From Mesorhizobium sp. WSM3859 (GTDB taxonomy: Bacteria > Pseudomonadota > Alphaproteobacteria > Rhizobiales > Rhizobiaceae): a stretch of 64,000 nucleotides of DNA. A program made the position numbers and the translations under genes. Location of the stretch: NCBI RefSeq assembly GCF_002295065.1, contig NZ_NSGG01000016.1, forward strand, positions 1 through 64,000. The letters run 5' to 3'. This document shows, one piece after another, positions 45,604-53,911 of this stretch; position 1 is the first letter of the stretch; every line of letters begins with the position of its first letter. Under the pieces are notes generated by a model. It ran no database searches. It had not been told where the DNA came from and saw nothing but the letters and a program-made list of their open reading frames with translations.

Positions 45604-46560
45604 TCAGGCTACCCTGTAGCCGACGGGGGAAATGCGTTGGTGCTTCTTCTTGTAGATGCAGTAAGTGAGCAAATCATAAGTATTTGAGAAGCTGTGCAAC
45701 CAGAATATGTGAGGTTCGCCGTTCGCATCATAAAAGATGCTTTCGCCTTCGCCTACCGGACCCCGCTTGCGGTTCGTTGCGTGATCGCAGATCGCGGAAT
45801 AGGCGACTTCGGTCGTGATACCCGGAAAGTGCTCAGCTAGCGCTTTCGATCTCGGGAAATAGGCCACATTGTCGTTCCCCGCCTTCTCGCAGATATCTCT
45901 GTGATAGGGATGCCGGCTGACAACGCCGAAGGCAGGAAATTCCGGATTGCGTTCGCAAACCATTTGCCAAAGCGTTGTCGTAAGGGTGTTCCCGTAGCGC
46001 TTGCGAAGCTGCTCGATGCTCTTCCATTCAAACGAGCAGTCCAGCGCTTCGGGACGAAATCTTCCTCCGAGGAACAAGAGATGGCGCCCCCCGTAATTGG
46101 CTTCCGCCTCCATTGCCTGATGGAATGTCGGGTTCAGCGTGGACTCATTGTCGCCCAGAAGCAGGGAGCGATGCCAAGGAAGAAGGTCATGTGTAATCTC
46201 ATGTGCGATGAGGAAGCGTCGCTTCAGCTCGGCTACGTCATCATCGATGAAGATTCGCTTGTCGCCTTCCTTCAGCATCAGGATACCACGAAGGCCATAC
46301 TGCTGGACCACATCGACCATGCGCTTGGCCGTGCTGGTGATCTCGTTGCCAGCGAGTCGCGCCCGGTGGGCGATCTCATCCAGTAAGCTCAGGTTCGCTT
46401 TGCTATAATAGGTAAGGTCAAGCTTTTGCAGCGCGCGCACCTGCTCGAGCCCTAATGGGGGCTCTGGATTGCCGAGATCACGGAGCAGACGTGATATGTG
46501 CTCATGGATATCTCGGCGCTCAAAGTCCCCGATTATCGGCTCAATCGCGGACATGGTCAT
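45604..46560 (-). CDS. ImmA/IrrE-family metallopeptidase
   Basis: The 318-residue product carries the zinc-peptidase motif HEITH in RFLIAHEITHDLLPWH, with a downstream EAEANYGG that supplies the third ligand. ImmA/IrrE proteases usually cleave or relieve a partner repressor of the XRE type. The gene overlaps the XRE gene before it by ATGA, the classic pairing. The C-terminal 150 residues are specific to this group. Together with the GNAT and RHH genes it forms a four-gene unit divergent from the second ubiquitin-like operon. Confidence 0.88.
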   Translation of the reverse strand: MTMSAIEPIIGDFERRDIHEHISRLLRDLGNPEPPLGLEQVRALQKLDLTYYSKANLSLLDEIAHRARLAGNEITSTAKRMVDVVQQYGLRGILMLKEGDKRIFIDDDVAELKRRFLIAHEITHDLLPWHRSLLLGDNESTLNPTFHQAMEAEANYGGRHLLFLGGRFRPEALDCSFEWKSIEQLRKRYGNTLTTTLWQMVCERNPEFPAFGVVSRHPYHRDICEKAGNDNVAYFPRSKALAEHFPGITTEVAYSAICDHATNRKRGPVGEGESIFYDANGEPHIFWLHSFSNTYDLLTYCIYKKKHQRISPVGYRVA

Positions 46561-47084
46561 CCATTCTTCTTATCGATTGACGCCAGTACCTTGACGAAAT
46601 CGTTGAGGTCGCGCCTTTCAGCCTGGCTTAGCTTCGATAGGTCGTCCGAACTCGCGGCAAAACGATGCGCCGCTTCGGTGAGATTGTCGTTCTGCGCAGA
46701 CGATGCCGCGGTCAGCTGTTCTACAGCACGTGCTGAAACCCCAATGAACTCGGCTAGCTGATGAACGGTACGCGGGCCTGGAACATAGCAGGGATCCTTC
46801 TCCACCTTCTCCAATTCCGCCGCATCAACACGAATTTTGGCAGCCAACTGCGCAATGCTCAATCCGTCCTTGCGTCGAAGCTGATGCACCAACTTAAAAA
46901 GCACAACAGATTTCTGTTCGGAGGCAGCCGAAGGCTGCCCCGCAGTTGCTTGATGACGAGACTTCTCCTGCATAAGACGTCCAAGCGGAGCTGCATCGCG
47001 CAGCGGGAGTCCCGCGTCGCAATCGACATCTGGATCATGTTCGATATGGCTGCGCAGCCAATCGGCAGTGAAATGTAATTTCAT
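46557..47084 (-). CDS. XRE-family regulator paired with ImmA
   Basis: The 175-residue protein has a central helix-turn-helix: LRRKDGLSIAQLAAKIRVDA then PGPRTVHQLAEFIGVSARAV. Its C-terminus is charged and probably helical. GAGGAG precedes the ATG. It overlaps the ImmA gene and follows the GNAT gene by 15 bases. By analogy with XRE-ImmA pairs it is probably a repressor or antitoxin that ImmA can inactivate; the target could be this operon or the adjacent ubiquitin-like one. Confidence 0.8.
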   Translation of the reverse strand: MKLHFTADWLRSHIEHDPDVDCDAGLPLRDAAPLGRLMQEKSRHQATAGQPSAASEQKSVVLFKLVHQLRRKDGLSIAQLAAKIRVDAAELEKVEKDPCYVPGPRTVHQLAEFIGVSARAVEQLTAASSAQNDNLTEAAHRFAASSDDLSKLSQAERRDLNDFVKVLASIDKKNG

Positions 47085-47099
47085 GGTCGACTCCTCTTG

Positions 47100-47747
47100 C
47101 TAGTGTTGCACGGATAGGAAAGTCGCAGCATCCCTGCTGGAAAGCTCGAAGTATCTCAGACCTTTATGCACTCCTTCGCTATCCGCTCCAAGATCCGTCA
47201 TTCCGATCGCATCTCGGTAGAAAACTTCTGCGCCAGGAAGTGAATGCAGACCGATACGGCCACCAAACTCTTCTTCCAGGCTCAAGCTGACGGCCGTGCC
47301 AACGAGCACACGCCCCGCACCCTTGTAAATCGGCTCAGCAACCAGCTTTGGTCGATTCCATGGAGCCGTCGCCAGAAACTCCACGTAGATCAGCGGCACT
47401 CGCTGATGCTCGGGGTGGCGACTGAAGCAGTCTTGGCCCCCTTTGCGCGTCATCATGATGGCCTGTGTGCTGCCACCACATTCGAGCACGAAGAAATCGA
47501 ACAGGAATGGATCGTCCAGCGCAACCAGCGCCTTCTTGCCCCATTCCCAATGGGCATCTTCGGCATTGACCTCCGCTAAAGTCTGAAGAGAGGCCTTGGC
47601 TTCCCTGCGACGCAACTCAAAAAGCGGCCGCCAGCGTCCCTCGATATGCGCGAGATTCGTGCTGTCCAGGCCATGATACAGATCTGCATCTTCGAACCGG
47701 CCTGTTGCGCGATTTAAGAGAAAGACGCGATCGATCAGCTCTTTCAT
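47100..47747 (-). CDS. GNAT-like acetyltransferase of unknown role
   Basis: The 215-residue protein is weakly GNAT-like. The segment GAGRVLVGTAVSLSLEEEFG and GRIGLHSLPGAEVFYRDAIG with MTDLG resembles the acetyl-CoA loop and the last strands of an acetyltransferase. The N-terminal half (EDADLYHGLDSTNLAHIEGR) is unfamiliar. Its start overlaps the RHH gene by ATGA, an arrangement also seen in RHH-GNAT toxin-antitoxin pairs such as TacA-TacT, though this protein is longer than those toxins. I regard toxin function as possible, not shown. Confidence 0.55.
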   Translation of the reverse strand: MKELIDRVFLLNRATGRFEDADLYHGLDSTNLAHIEGRWRPLFELRRREAKASLQTLAEVNAEDAHWEWGKKALVALDDPFLFDFFVLECGGSTQAIMMTRKGGQDCFSRHPEHQRVPLIYVEFLATAPWNRPKLVAEPIYKGAGRVLVGTAVSLSLEEEFGGRIGLHSLPGAEVFYRDAIGMTDLGADSEGVHKGLRYFELSSRDAATFLSVQH

Positions 47748-47950
47748 AGAACCATCAGCTCTACTTTTTCTGACTTATCCGCGCTTTCGACAAATACCTT
47801 TTCGCCACGCGCCAGTCGATCGTCAACTGATTTGTAGAGCCGCAGCGCCTGGCGAACGAGCGCGGTTTTGGACAGCCCTTTTTCTTCACACATGGTTTCA
47901 AGGACGCTCATTTCCGCGTCCGACAAGTTAAGCGTCATCGTGCGCTTCAT
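47744..47950 (-). CDS. Ribbon-helix-helix DNA-binding protein (antitoxin-like)
   Basis: The 68-residue protein begins MKRTMTLNLSDAEMSVLETM, continues CEEKGLSKTALVRQALRLYK, a CopG/RHH fold, and ends in an acidic tail (SADKSEKVELMVL) that could wrap a partner. GGGAGG six bases before ATG 47950 decides the start. It is the first gene of the RHH-GNAT-XRE-ImmA unit. TAGCTAT repeats in the upstream AT-rich region are good candidates for its operator. Confidence 0.75.
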   Translation of the reverse strand: MKRTMTLNLSDAEMSVLETMCEEKGLSKTALVRQALRLYKSVDDRLARGEKVFVESADKSEKVELMVL

Positions 47951-47979
47951 AGGCGCCTCCCTAACCGGCATTGTTTATG

Positions 47980-48041
47980 TAGCTATAAAGTCCATAATTG
48001 TCAACCAAAAAATGATGATAAAATAGCTACTCGCTAGCTAT
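47980..48041. promoter_or_regulatory. AT-rich divergent control region with TAGCTAT repeats
   Basis: ATAGCTA-CTCGC-TAGCTAT (48023-48041) is a perfect inverted repeat with 7-base arms, and another TAGCTAT is at 47980-47986. The region is much richer in AT than its surroundings and separates the RHH operon from the second ubiquitin-like operon. RHH proteins bind such short repeats, so one regulator may control both directions. Confidence 0.55.
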
Positions 48042-48098
48042 ACATTGGCTAAAAATTGCATATATGTTTTGTGCAGAATGAGAGACAAGGAGGCTTCG

Positions 48099-48755
48099 AT
48101 GCCTGACGTGACGAACTTTACATACAAGCTGGACGGTCGTGTGGTGGCTACCAATGACGCCATTATTTCTGGTCGCGACGTCCGCGCCCTCGGTGGGCTT
48201 GACCCGGCCAGCGACTATATTCTCATCCAGATAGCGGACAGGACATCGCGTTCGATCGGCCTTGAGGAAGCGATCGACCTGCGGGAGATGCCCCACTCTG
48301 AGTTCCTTTCATTCGAAGGCGACAGGACCTTTTCTTTCACCGTCAACGAGCGTGGCTGGGAGTGGGGATCGGCGACAATCTCCGCGGCTGACATCTACCG
48401 CTACGCCAGCATCGATGAGGATCTCGAGCTGATTCTGGACAGCGCCGGCGATACGGTCATTCCCGCTGACGGCGCGGTGACTCTTGGCGGACAGGGCGTC
48501 GAGCGCATCCGCAGCCACGAGGCGAAAACGGTGGTTATCAAGGTCAACGGTCGATCGCGCACGGTACCAAGGAGAAAGCACAGCTATCGCGAGATTGCAC
48601 TGCTGGCCTACCCCGACGCCAACTTTGAGAAGTTCAAGTACACGATCACGTACCTCAAAGGTGTCCATGGCGCGGAAGGTGATCTGGTGGAGGGCGAGAA
48701 AATCGAAGTCAAGAACGGGATGGTCTTCAATGTCCGCCGATCTGATAAGTCGTGA
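48099..48755 (+). CDS. Triple ubiquitin-like (Multi_ubiq) protein
   Basis: The 218-residue product contains three successive beta-grasp units of about 70 residues: FTYKLDGRVVATNDAIISGR with LIQIADRTSRSIGLEEAIDL; then RTFSFTVNERGWEWGSATIS with LELILDSAGDTVIPADGAVT; then KTVVIKVNGRSRTVPRRKHS with EGDLVEGEKIEVKNGMVFNV. No Gly-Gly end is present; it finishes VRRSDKS. AGGAGG decides the start at 48099. It overlaps the E1 gene by 26 bases, so the two are coupled. The chain could be used as a linear polymer or only its last unit may be conjugated. Confidence 0.82.
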   Translation: MPDVTNFTYKLDGRVVATNDAIISGRDVRALGGLDPASDYILIQIADRTSRSIGLEEAIDLREMPHSEFLSFEGDRTFSFTVNERGWEWGSATISAADIYRYASIDEDLELILDSAGDTVIPADGAVTLGGQGVERIRSHEAKTVVIKVNGRSRTVPRRKHSYREIALLAYPDANFEKFKYTITYLKGVHGAEGDLVEGEKIEVKNGMVFNVRRSDKS

Positions 48756-49917
48756 TCCGCATCTGAAGCGGCTGCGGGACGAGGGGTTTGAGCTCGAGAT
48801 GCGCGAGCTCGTCCTTCTCGTTCACAGCGTCCCCTACGTGAAGCGCGACATGTCGCTTGGCCGCGGCACGCTTGTCTGCACGCTCTCGCTGGATACCCAA
48901 GGCCTGACCTCGACTCCACAGACAGACCACACCATGTGGTTCACCGGAGAGACGCCCTGCCATCGCGATGGCACGCCGATGACCAATATCATCCACAACA
49001 GCAACGAGGCGACTGTCGGATCCGACATCAAGGTCCACCACTATTTCTCATCGAAGCCAGAAGGTACTGGCCAGTATGCCAACATTTACGACAAGGTTGT
49101 CACCTACGAATCTCACCTCGGCGCCGCTGCGCGGTCGCACGACAAGACCGCGAACGCGCGCACAGGCGTCACGTTAGCCAGTGCGGAGGACGATAGCCCG
49201 TTCGCAATCCCCGATTCTGCGTCAGCCCGCTACGGAATCGTCGTCGCCAATCGCAAGCTCAGAGGCCGCATCGCGATCATCGGCCTCGGCGGCACAGGTG
49301 CCTATCTGCTCGATCTCGCCGCCAAGACCCGCGTTGCCGAAATCCACATCTACGATGACGACCAACTTCTCAACCACAATCTTTTCCGCTCGCCTGGTGC
49401 TCCCGAACTGGCGCTGGCGAAGAATTTTCCTCGCAAGGTAGATTATTACGCAACGCTTTACGCGCGCATGCACAAGGGCGTGAAGCCGCACGCCACCAGG
49501 GTCAAGGCTGACAACATTGACGAATTTGCAGGTTATGACTTCGTCTTCGTCTGTGTTGACAAGGGATCGTCGCGGCGCGTGATTGCCGAAGGGCTGGTTC
49601 GCCTGGGCATCCCATTCGTCGACACTGGCATTGGTCTTGGGCTCGACGACAACACGCTAGACGGTTGCGCACGGGCGACTTTCATTGCCCCCGGCACGCC
49701 GTGGGCGGAGGTGGCGACCCATCTGTCGTTCGGTGACGACGATGAAGAGGCCAATGTGTACGGAACCGAGATCCAAACCGCCGAGCTCAATTCGTTGAAC
49801 GCGATCATGGCGATCATGCGCTGGAAGCGCTGGCTGACCTTCTATCGTGATGAGCGCAAAGAAAGGAACGCGACATACATGATCGAGGGCAACAACATCA
49901 CGAACCGGGGGGCATGA
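48730..49917 (+). CDS. ThiF/E1-like activating enzyme with an N-terminal DUF6791-type domain
   Basis: The 395-residue protein starts with about 170 residues rich in beta structure (ELVLLVHSVPYVKRDMSLGR, HTMWFTGETPCHRDG, GSDIKVHHYFSSKPEGTGQY), matching the domain often fused before such E1s (DUF6791). The ThiF domain follows: GRIAIIGLGGTGAYLLDLAA (ATP loop), IHIYDDDQLLNHNLFRSPGA (with the arginine finger) and FVFVCVDKGSSRR (conserved Asp). No E2 or JAB gene accompanies it, so conjugation would have to use E1 alone or an E2 elsewhere. It overlaps both neighbours. Confidence 0.85.
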   Translation: MSADLISRDPHLKRLRDEGFELEMRELVLLVHSVPYVKRDMSLGRGTLVCTLSLDTQGLTSTPQTDHTMWFTGETPCHRDGTPMTNIIHNSNEATVGSDIKVHHYFSSKPEGTGQYANIYDKVVTYESHLGAAARSHDKTANARTGVTLASAEDDSPFAIPDSASARYGIVVANRKLRGRIAIIGLGGTGAYLLDLAAKTRVAEIHIYDDDQLLNHNLFRSPGAPELALAKNFPRKVDYYATLYARMHKGVKPHATRVKADNIDEFAGYDFVFVCVDKGSSRRVIAEGLVRLGIPFVDTGIGLGLDDNTLDGCARATFIAPGTPWAEVATHLSFGDDDEEANVYGTEIQTAELNSLNAIMAIMRWKRWLTFYRDERKERNATYMIEGNNITNRGA

Positions 49918-50318
49918 TGGCTCGGGTGGATTGTCTTACAACGGTCTTTGTCGAAGATATTCCCGAACAGCTGGAAGACGGGGTTCTTTACGTGTCGCGC
50001 CAATGCCACGTTGCCCTCCACAATTGCGCCTGTGGCTGTGGCGAGGAGGTTTCGACACCGCTCGTTCCAACCGAATATGACCTTGTCATGGAGGACGAGG
50101 GCGCCTCGATCTGGCCGTCGATCGGCAACCACGACTTCCCTTGTGGCTCGCACTACATCATCAAACGTGGCCGAATCCATTGGGCCGGCAAGATGGCTCG
50201 CCAGCAGATCGAAGCCGGCCGCGCCTATGACCGCCTTCTCAAACGCGGCGCCCAGCCAAAGGGGCTCAGGGCCATCCTCGCATGGTTCAAGCGACTGTGG
50301 ATCAAGTTGATCGGCTAA
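49914..50318 (+). CDS. DUF6527-family protein with a C-terminal Trp-rich helix
   Basis: The 134-residue protein has the DUF6527 core: LHNCACGCGEEVSTPLVPTE, IWPSIGNHDFPCGSHYIIKR and GRIHWAGKM. It ends LRAILAWFKRLWIKLIG, an amphipathic, tryptophan-containing basic helix. The start overlaps the E1 stop (ATGATG). In the other ubiquitin-like operon the equivalent protein carries a comparable helix at its N-terminus, so membrane or partner contact may be a shared need. Confidence 0.75.
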   Translation: MMARVDCLTTVFVEDIPEQLEDGVLYVSRQCHVALHNCACGCGEEVSTPLVPTEYDLVMEDEGASIWPSIGNHDFPCGSHYIIKRGRIHWAGKMARQQIEAGRAYDRLLKRGAQPKGLRAILAWFKRLWIKLIG

Positions 50319-50324
50319 TCAGCG

Positions 50325-50551
50325 TGCGGCCGACGGCATAGCGTTTGCAGCCACAGATCAGGTTGGCGACGCCTTCGGAAAGCCGGCCTCCCCGCGAGCG
50401 CAACTATTGCGCCTGCAACAAGCGGCTGTTCGGCAGGTTTGAGGGTGACGCCGCGGCGTCGAGAGGAGATGGCCCGCGCCGTTGTTGAACGCAGCTTTCC
50501 ACGCAGCCGAGTTTCCAGCCTGGCCTCACCGATACAATTCATCGACCGCAT
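50325..50551 (-). pseudogene. Aldehyde dehydrogenase fragment
   Basis: The minus frame reads VTLKPAEQPLVAGAIVALAG followed by RPAFRRRRQPDLWLQTL. This corresponds to VLKPAEQTPLVAGAMFALAQ and the frameshifted FPDGVINLVYAS of gabD-type enzymes. Only about 50 codons survive. It lies directly after the second ubiquitin-like operon and may mark a recombination point. Confidence 0.6.
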
Positions 50552-50654
50552 GGCAGCCTCAAGTCACAACCTGTTGAAGCTCCACATCGAGCCGACCTTA
50601 ATCCATTAGCTAAAATCGCAGGGTTCTACTGCGCTGATCAAGAAGGCTTCCCTA

Positions 50655-50701
50655 TCCATGCCATGGATGCATCCCATCCAAACAACCAAGTTTACCGATA
50701 C
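50655..50701 (+). promoter_or_regulatory. nod box upstream of noeK
   Basis: ATCCATGCCATGGATG, then CATCCAAACAACCAAG and TTTACCGAT, follows the NodD-binding consensus (ATCCAY...RTGGATG...ATCNAAACAATCNATTTTACCAATC) with a few mismatches in the right half. It should make noeK-noeJ inducible by plant flavonoids through NodD. Confidence 0.8.
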
Positions 50702-50804
50702 GTCATGATGCTGCATAGCAAAGTACCGGCGGGCACCGATCGATCATTCCACTGCCTTGATCATTAGATGAGCGCGCCAAGAGATTCCAATAGAAGGAGA
50801 GCTA

Positions 50805-50840
50805 TGGATGCCCCTGACTGCCAGTGGAGGCCCTAACTTC
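50805..50840 (+). pseudogene. Remnant of a nodA 5' end
   Basis: About 104 bases after the nod box, GAAGGAGAGCTATGGATG is followed by CCCCTGACTGCCAGTGGAGG, which resembles the nodA start (ATGCGCTCTGACGTGCAGTGGAGG). The frame stops after ten codons (MDAPDCQWRP). It probably came along when a nod box was copied in front of noeK. Confidence 0.45.
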
Positions 50841-51008
50841 CGTTCTGAGCTCCTGTTTGGGTCGTTCTGCAAATTTGATCGGCCGTTACCGTGTTGAAGA
50901 GAGCGCACATCTGAATAGCAGGTGGCTGAGAACGATGGCGCTTTCAATAGAAGCACTAGCCCACTGCAATATTATCCCGCTTACCTGTCCCCCCAGCAAA
51001 GCGAAGTC

Positions 51009-52439
51009 ATGAAATTCGGGTCAAGCGGCGTTCGAGGTTTGGATTCAGAATTACTCGGTAAGGCCAGCGGGCTTTATACCGAAGCTTTCGCCTGGCGTTT
51101 GAGTTCGAGCCAGGTTCAGCCGAATAGTTCGGTCTTCGTAGGCCGCGACCTGCGTGAAAGCAGTCAAGCGATAGTCAGCAATTGCATGGCGGCGTTGGCC
51201 GCAAATGGTTTCCAGCCGATCGATTGCGGCGCCATACCGACGCCTGCCCTGGCACTATATGCACGCAGACACGGCGCGGCGGCTCTTATGGTCACCGGGT
51301 CGCACATTCCAGCCGATCGCAACGGCATCAAATTCTACGGCCCGAATGGTGAGATCAGCAAGGCGGATGAGGCCGCGATTACGCGCTTTGTCGCCGAAAG
51401 ATCAAATGCATATTGCTTGCCACCCGCTCCTCTGGGAACGACGTGGCCTATCCGCCATGAAGAGGCGATGGCCTCTTATCGAGAGCGCGCCAATGACATG
51501 CTGGAGCCGGGCTCCCTTTCCGGCCTGAGACTTGGAGTCTACCGGCACAGTTCGGTAGCAGCAATACTTTTGGTGGAAGTTCTTCAATCACTCGGCGCCG
51601 GCGTGGTCGCCGTCGGGAAAACCGAAACTTTCGTGCCTGTCGATACCGAAGCCGTGGATGCAGCCACGATTGCAAAATTGAAAGAATGGGTCCGCGAATT
51701 CAATCTCGATGCCATCGTGTCGACGGATGCGGACGCTGATCGGCCACTCATTGCCGATGAAAATGGCGATCTGTTTCGCGGCGATCTGGTTGGGCTCGCC
51801 ACGGCTCTCTTCCTGAAGGCGGATACCGTCGTGACGCCTGTGACCTCCAATTCGGGCATTTCGAAAGCTTTCGGCTTCGACGTCCTGAGGACAAAGGTCG
51901 GGTCACCATTTGTCATCGAAGCCATGGAGGCGTCACATCGTGCTGGCAGCATCGTTGTCGGCTTTGAGGCCAATGGTGGCGTTCTCCTGGGGTCGGATTA
52001 CACGGCGAACGGGAAGACTTTGACCGCACTGCCGACGCGGGACTCGCTTCTCCCAATCCTGGCTGTTCTCGGTACCATGGCATCGACAAAGAAGAAGCTG
52101 TCGCAACTGCGCGAGCTCTGGAAGCTTCCGGTATGCGCGAGCGACCGGCTGCAGGATTTCTCCGCCGAAAGTTCAAGCAGATTGATGGATCGCCTCGCAA
52201 ACCTCGACGCGCTGCAGCAATTTCTCGCCCCGTTCGGGACCGTAGCCGAAGTCGACAAAACCGACGGCTTCAGGGTGCGCATGCGCACAGGCGAGATCAT
52301 ACACCTGCGGCCCTCCGGCAATGCACCGGAACTGCGCTGCTATTCGGAAGCTTCGAGCGAGAGCAGAGCCACGGCGATCGTCGCGTCGGTGCTGAAAAGA
52401 GCTCAGGCATTCGCGTCGCAGACGGTAGAGGGCATTTGA
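51009..52439 (+). CDS. noeK: Phosphomannomutase NoeK
   Basis: The 476-residue product begins MKFGSSGVRGLDSELLGKAS, has the phosphoserine loop in ALMVTGSHIPADRNGIKFYG, the metal-binding DADADRP and the C-terminal phosphate-binding RPSGNAPELR. It converts mannose-6-phosphate to mannose-1-phosphate for GDP-mannose, the precursor of the GDP-fucose used to decorate Nod factors. ATG 51009 matches the family start; the frame continues upstream to 50922. It lies behind a nod box and overlaps noeJ by one base. Confidence 0.9.
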   Translation: MKFGSSGVRGLDSELLGKASGLYTEAFAWRLSSSQVQPNSSVFVGRDLRESSQAIVSNCMAALAANGFQPIDCGAIPTPALALYARRHGAAALMVTGSHIPADRNGIKFYGPNGEISKADEAAITRFVAERSNAYCLPPAPLGTTWPIRHEEAMASYRERANDMLEPGSLSGLRLGVYRHSSVAAILLVEVLQSLGAGVVAVGKTETFVPVDTEAVDAATIAKLKEWVREFNLDAIVSTDADADRPLIADENGDLFRGDLVGLATALFLKADTVVTPVTSNSGISKAFGFDVLRTKVGSPFVIEAMEASHRAGSIVVGFEANGGVLLGSDYTANGKTLTALPTRDSLLPILAVLGTMASTKKKLSQLRELWKLPVCASDRLQDFSAESSSRLMDRLANLDALQQFLAPFGTVAEVDKTDGFRVRMRTGEIIHLRPSGNAPELRCYSEASSESRATAIVASVLKRAQAFASQTVEGI

Positions 52440-53854
52440 TGAAAGTGGTTCCTGTCATCATCAGCGGCGGAGCCGGCTCGCGGTTATGGCCCGCCTCCAG
52501 GCAATCGCACCCCAAGCCTTTCCTCAAGATGGCGGACGGGCATTCGCTCATTCAGCACAGCGTCTTGCGCGCGGCTTCGATTGTGGGGGCGGCCGAGCTC
52601 GTCACCGTGACCTCCAAGGACTATCTCTTCCTCACCAAAGACCATTTTGACGAGCTGGATTCCGTCGTGCTCCCGCGCACCTTCCTGCTCGAGCCGGAGG
52701 GCCGGGACACGGCCGCCGCTGTCGCCGCGGCGACCATCCACGCCACGGCGACACAGGGGCCGGATGCAATCCTGTGCATCTTTCCCGCGGACCAGATGAT
52801 CGGCGACCTGGCGGCCTTTGGAAGCGCCATCAGTCGGGCGATCGAGCATGCGGGGCAGGGGCGCATTGCAACCTTGGGCATTAATCCAGACAGGCCGGAC
52901 ACGGCATTCGGCTACATCGAGGCCGATGGCGAAAAAGTCGTCCGTTTCGTCGAGAAGCCGGACATCGAGACCGCCAAATCCTATGTCGCCTCCAAACGTT
53001 TCTTCTGGAACGCCGGCATCTTCTGCTTCAAAGCGCAAGTCATGCTCGATGAGATGGCCCTGCATTGCAAGGAGGTGTTCGATGCCGTTCTCGGCAGCTA
53101 CGAGAACGCCGCAATCATTGACGGCGAGCGCTTCGCCAGCATCGAGCTCTCGGCCAAGCATCTCGCCGTGGCTCCGCGCATCTCGCTCGACCGGGCGGTG
53201 ATGGAAAAGGCGCACAATCTCGCCGTCGTTCCTTGCGAGATGGGGTGGAACGACATCGGTTCCTGGAACGCAATGGCCGAACTGATCCCTCCCGACGAGA
53301 GCGGCAACAGGATCCGCGGCGATGTCCATGTAGTGGACACCGTCGACACCTACATAAGCTCGGACAAACGAGTCATAGGGACGGTTGGCGTCAGCGACCT
53401 GGTGATTGTCGATTCCCCCGATGCGCTGCTCGTTGCATCCCGCGATCGCGTCCAGGACGTCAAGAAACTGTTCGAGGGGCTCAAGGCTGCGGGACATGAA
53501 GCGCACTTGCTTCACGGTACCGTGCGCCGGCCCTGGGGCACCTACACGGTTCTGGAGGAAAGCGAGCGCTTCAAGATCAAGCGCATCGAGGTTAACCCGG
53601 GCGGGCGCTTGAGCCTGCAGATGCACCATCACCGCTCCGAGCACTGGGTCGTGGTCAGCGGCACTGCGAAAATAGTCAACGGCGACCAGGAGCTACTCCT
53701 GACCACCAATCAATCCACCTATATCCCGTGCGGCCACAAACACCGGCTCGAGAACCCCGGCAATATCGGCTTGGTTATGATTGAGGTCCAAAGCGGCGAA
53801 TATCTAGGCGAAGATGACATTGTGCGGTTTGAGGACGTATACGGTCGAATCTGA
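52439..53854 (+). CDS. noeJ: Mannose-1-phosphate guanylyltransferase / mannose-6-phosphate isomerase NoeJ
   Basis: The 471-residue bifunctional enzyme starts KVVPVIISGGAGSRLWPASR with HPKPFL (nucleotidyltransferase signature), contains FVEKPDIETAKSYV and FFWNAGIFCFKA, and ends in a cupin isomerase domain (RPWGTYTVLEESERFKIKRI, QMHHHRSEHWVVVSG). It makes GDP-mannose from mannose-1-phosphate. The start overlaps the noeK stop (TGATG). noeL and nolK, which turn GDP-mannose into GDP-fucose, and nodZ are not in the window. Confidence 0.92.
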   Translation: MKVVPVIISGGAGSRLWPASRQSHPKPFLKMADGHSLIQHSVLRAASIVGAAELVTVTSKDYLFLTKDHFDELDSVVLPRTFLLEPEGRDTAAAVAAATIHATATQGPDAILCIFPADQMIGDLAAFGSAISRAIEHAGQGRIATLGINPDRPDTAFGYIEADGEKVVRFVEKPDIETAKSYVASKRFFWNAGIFCFKAQVMLDEMALHCKEVFDAVLGSYENAAIIDGERFASIELSAKHLAVAPRISLDRAVMEKAHNLAVVPCEMGWNDIGSWNAMAELIPPDESGNRIRGDVHVVDTVDTYISSDKRVIGTVGVSDLVIVDSPDALLVASRDRVQDVKKLFEGLKAAGHEAHLLHGTVRRPWGTYTVLEESERFKIKRIEVNPGGRLSLQMHHHRSEHWVVVSGTAKIVNGDQELLLTTNQSTYIPCGHKHRLENPGNIGLVMIEVQSGEYLGEDDIVRFEDVYGRI

Positions 53855-53882
53855 CAGTCCAACGTCTACAGGTCGTGATCAG

Positions 53883-53911
53883 AAGGGAACTTCGTTGAGG
53901 TTTCCCTTTTC
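53883..53911 (+). terminator. Terminator after noeJ
   Basis: AAGGGAA (53883-53889) pairs with TTCCCTT (53902-53908), followed by TTC. It lies about 30 bases after the noeJ stop, as expected for an intrinsic terminator of the noeKJ operon. Confidence 0.55.

Noticed and set aside
48484..48729. Upstream extension of the second E1 gene by 82 codons
   Set aside because: It runs entirely within the triple-Ubl gene in another frame and its residues look like shadow sequence; the ATG at 48730 is the natural start.
52484..53644. 386-codon minus-strand open frame opposite noeJ
   Set aside because: Antisense shadow of noeJ caused by high GC at third positions.
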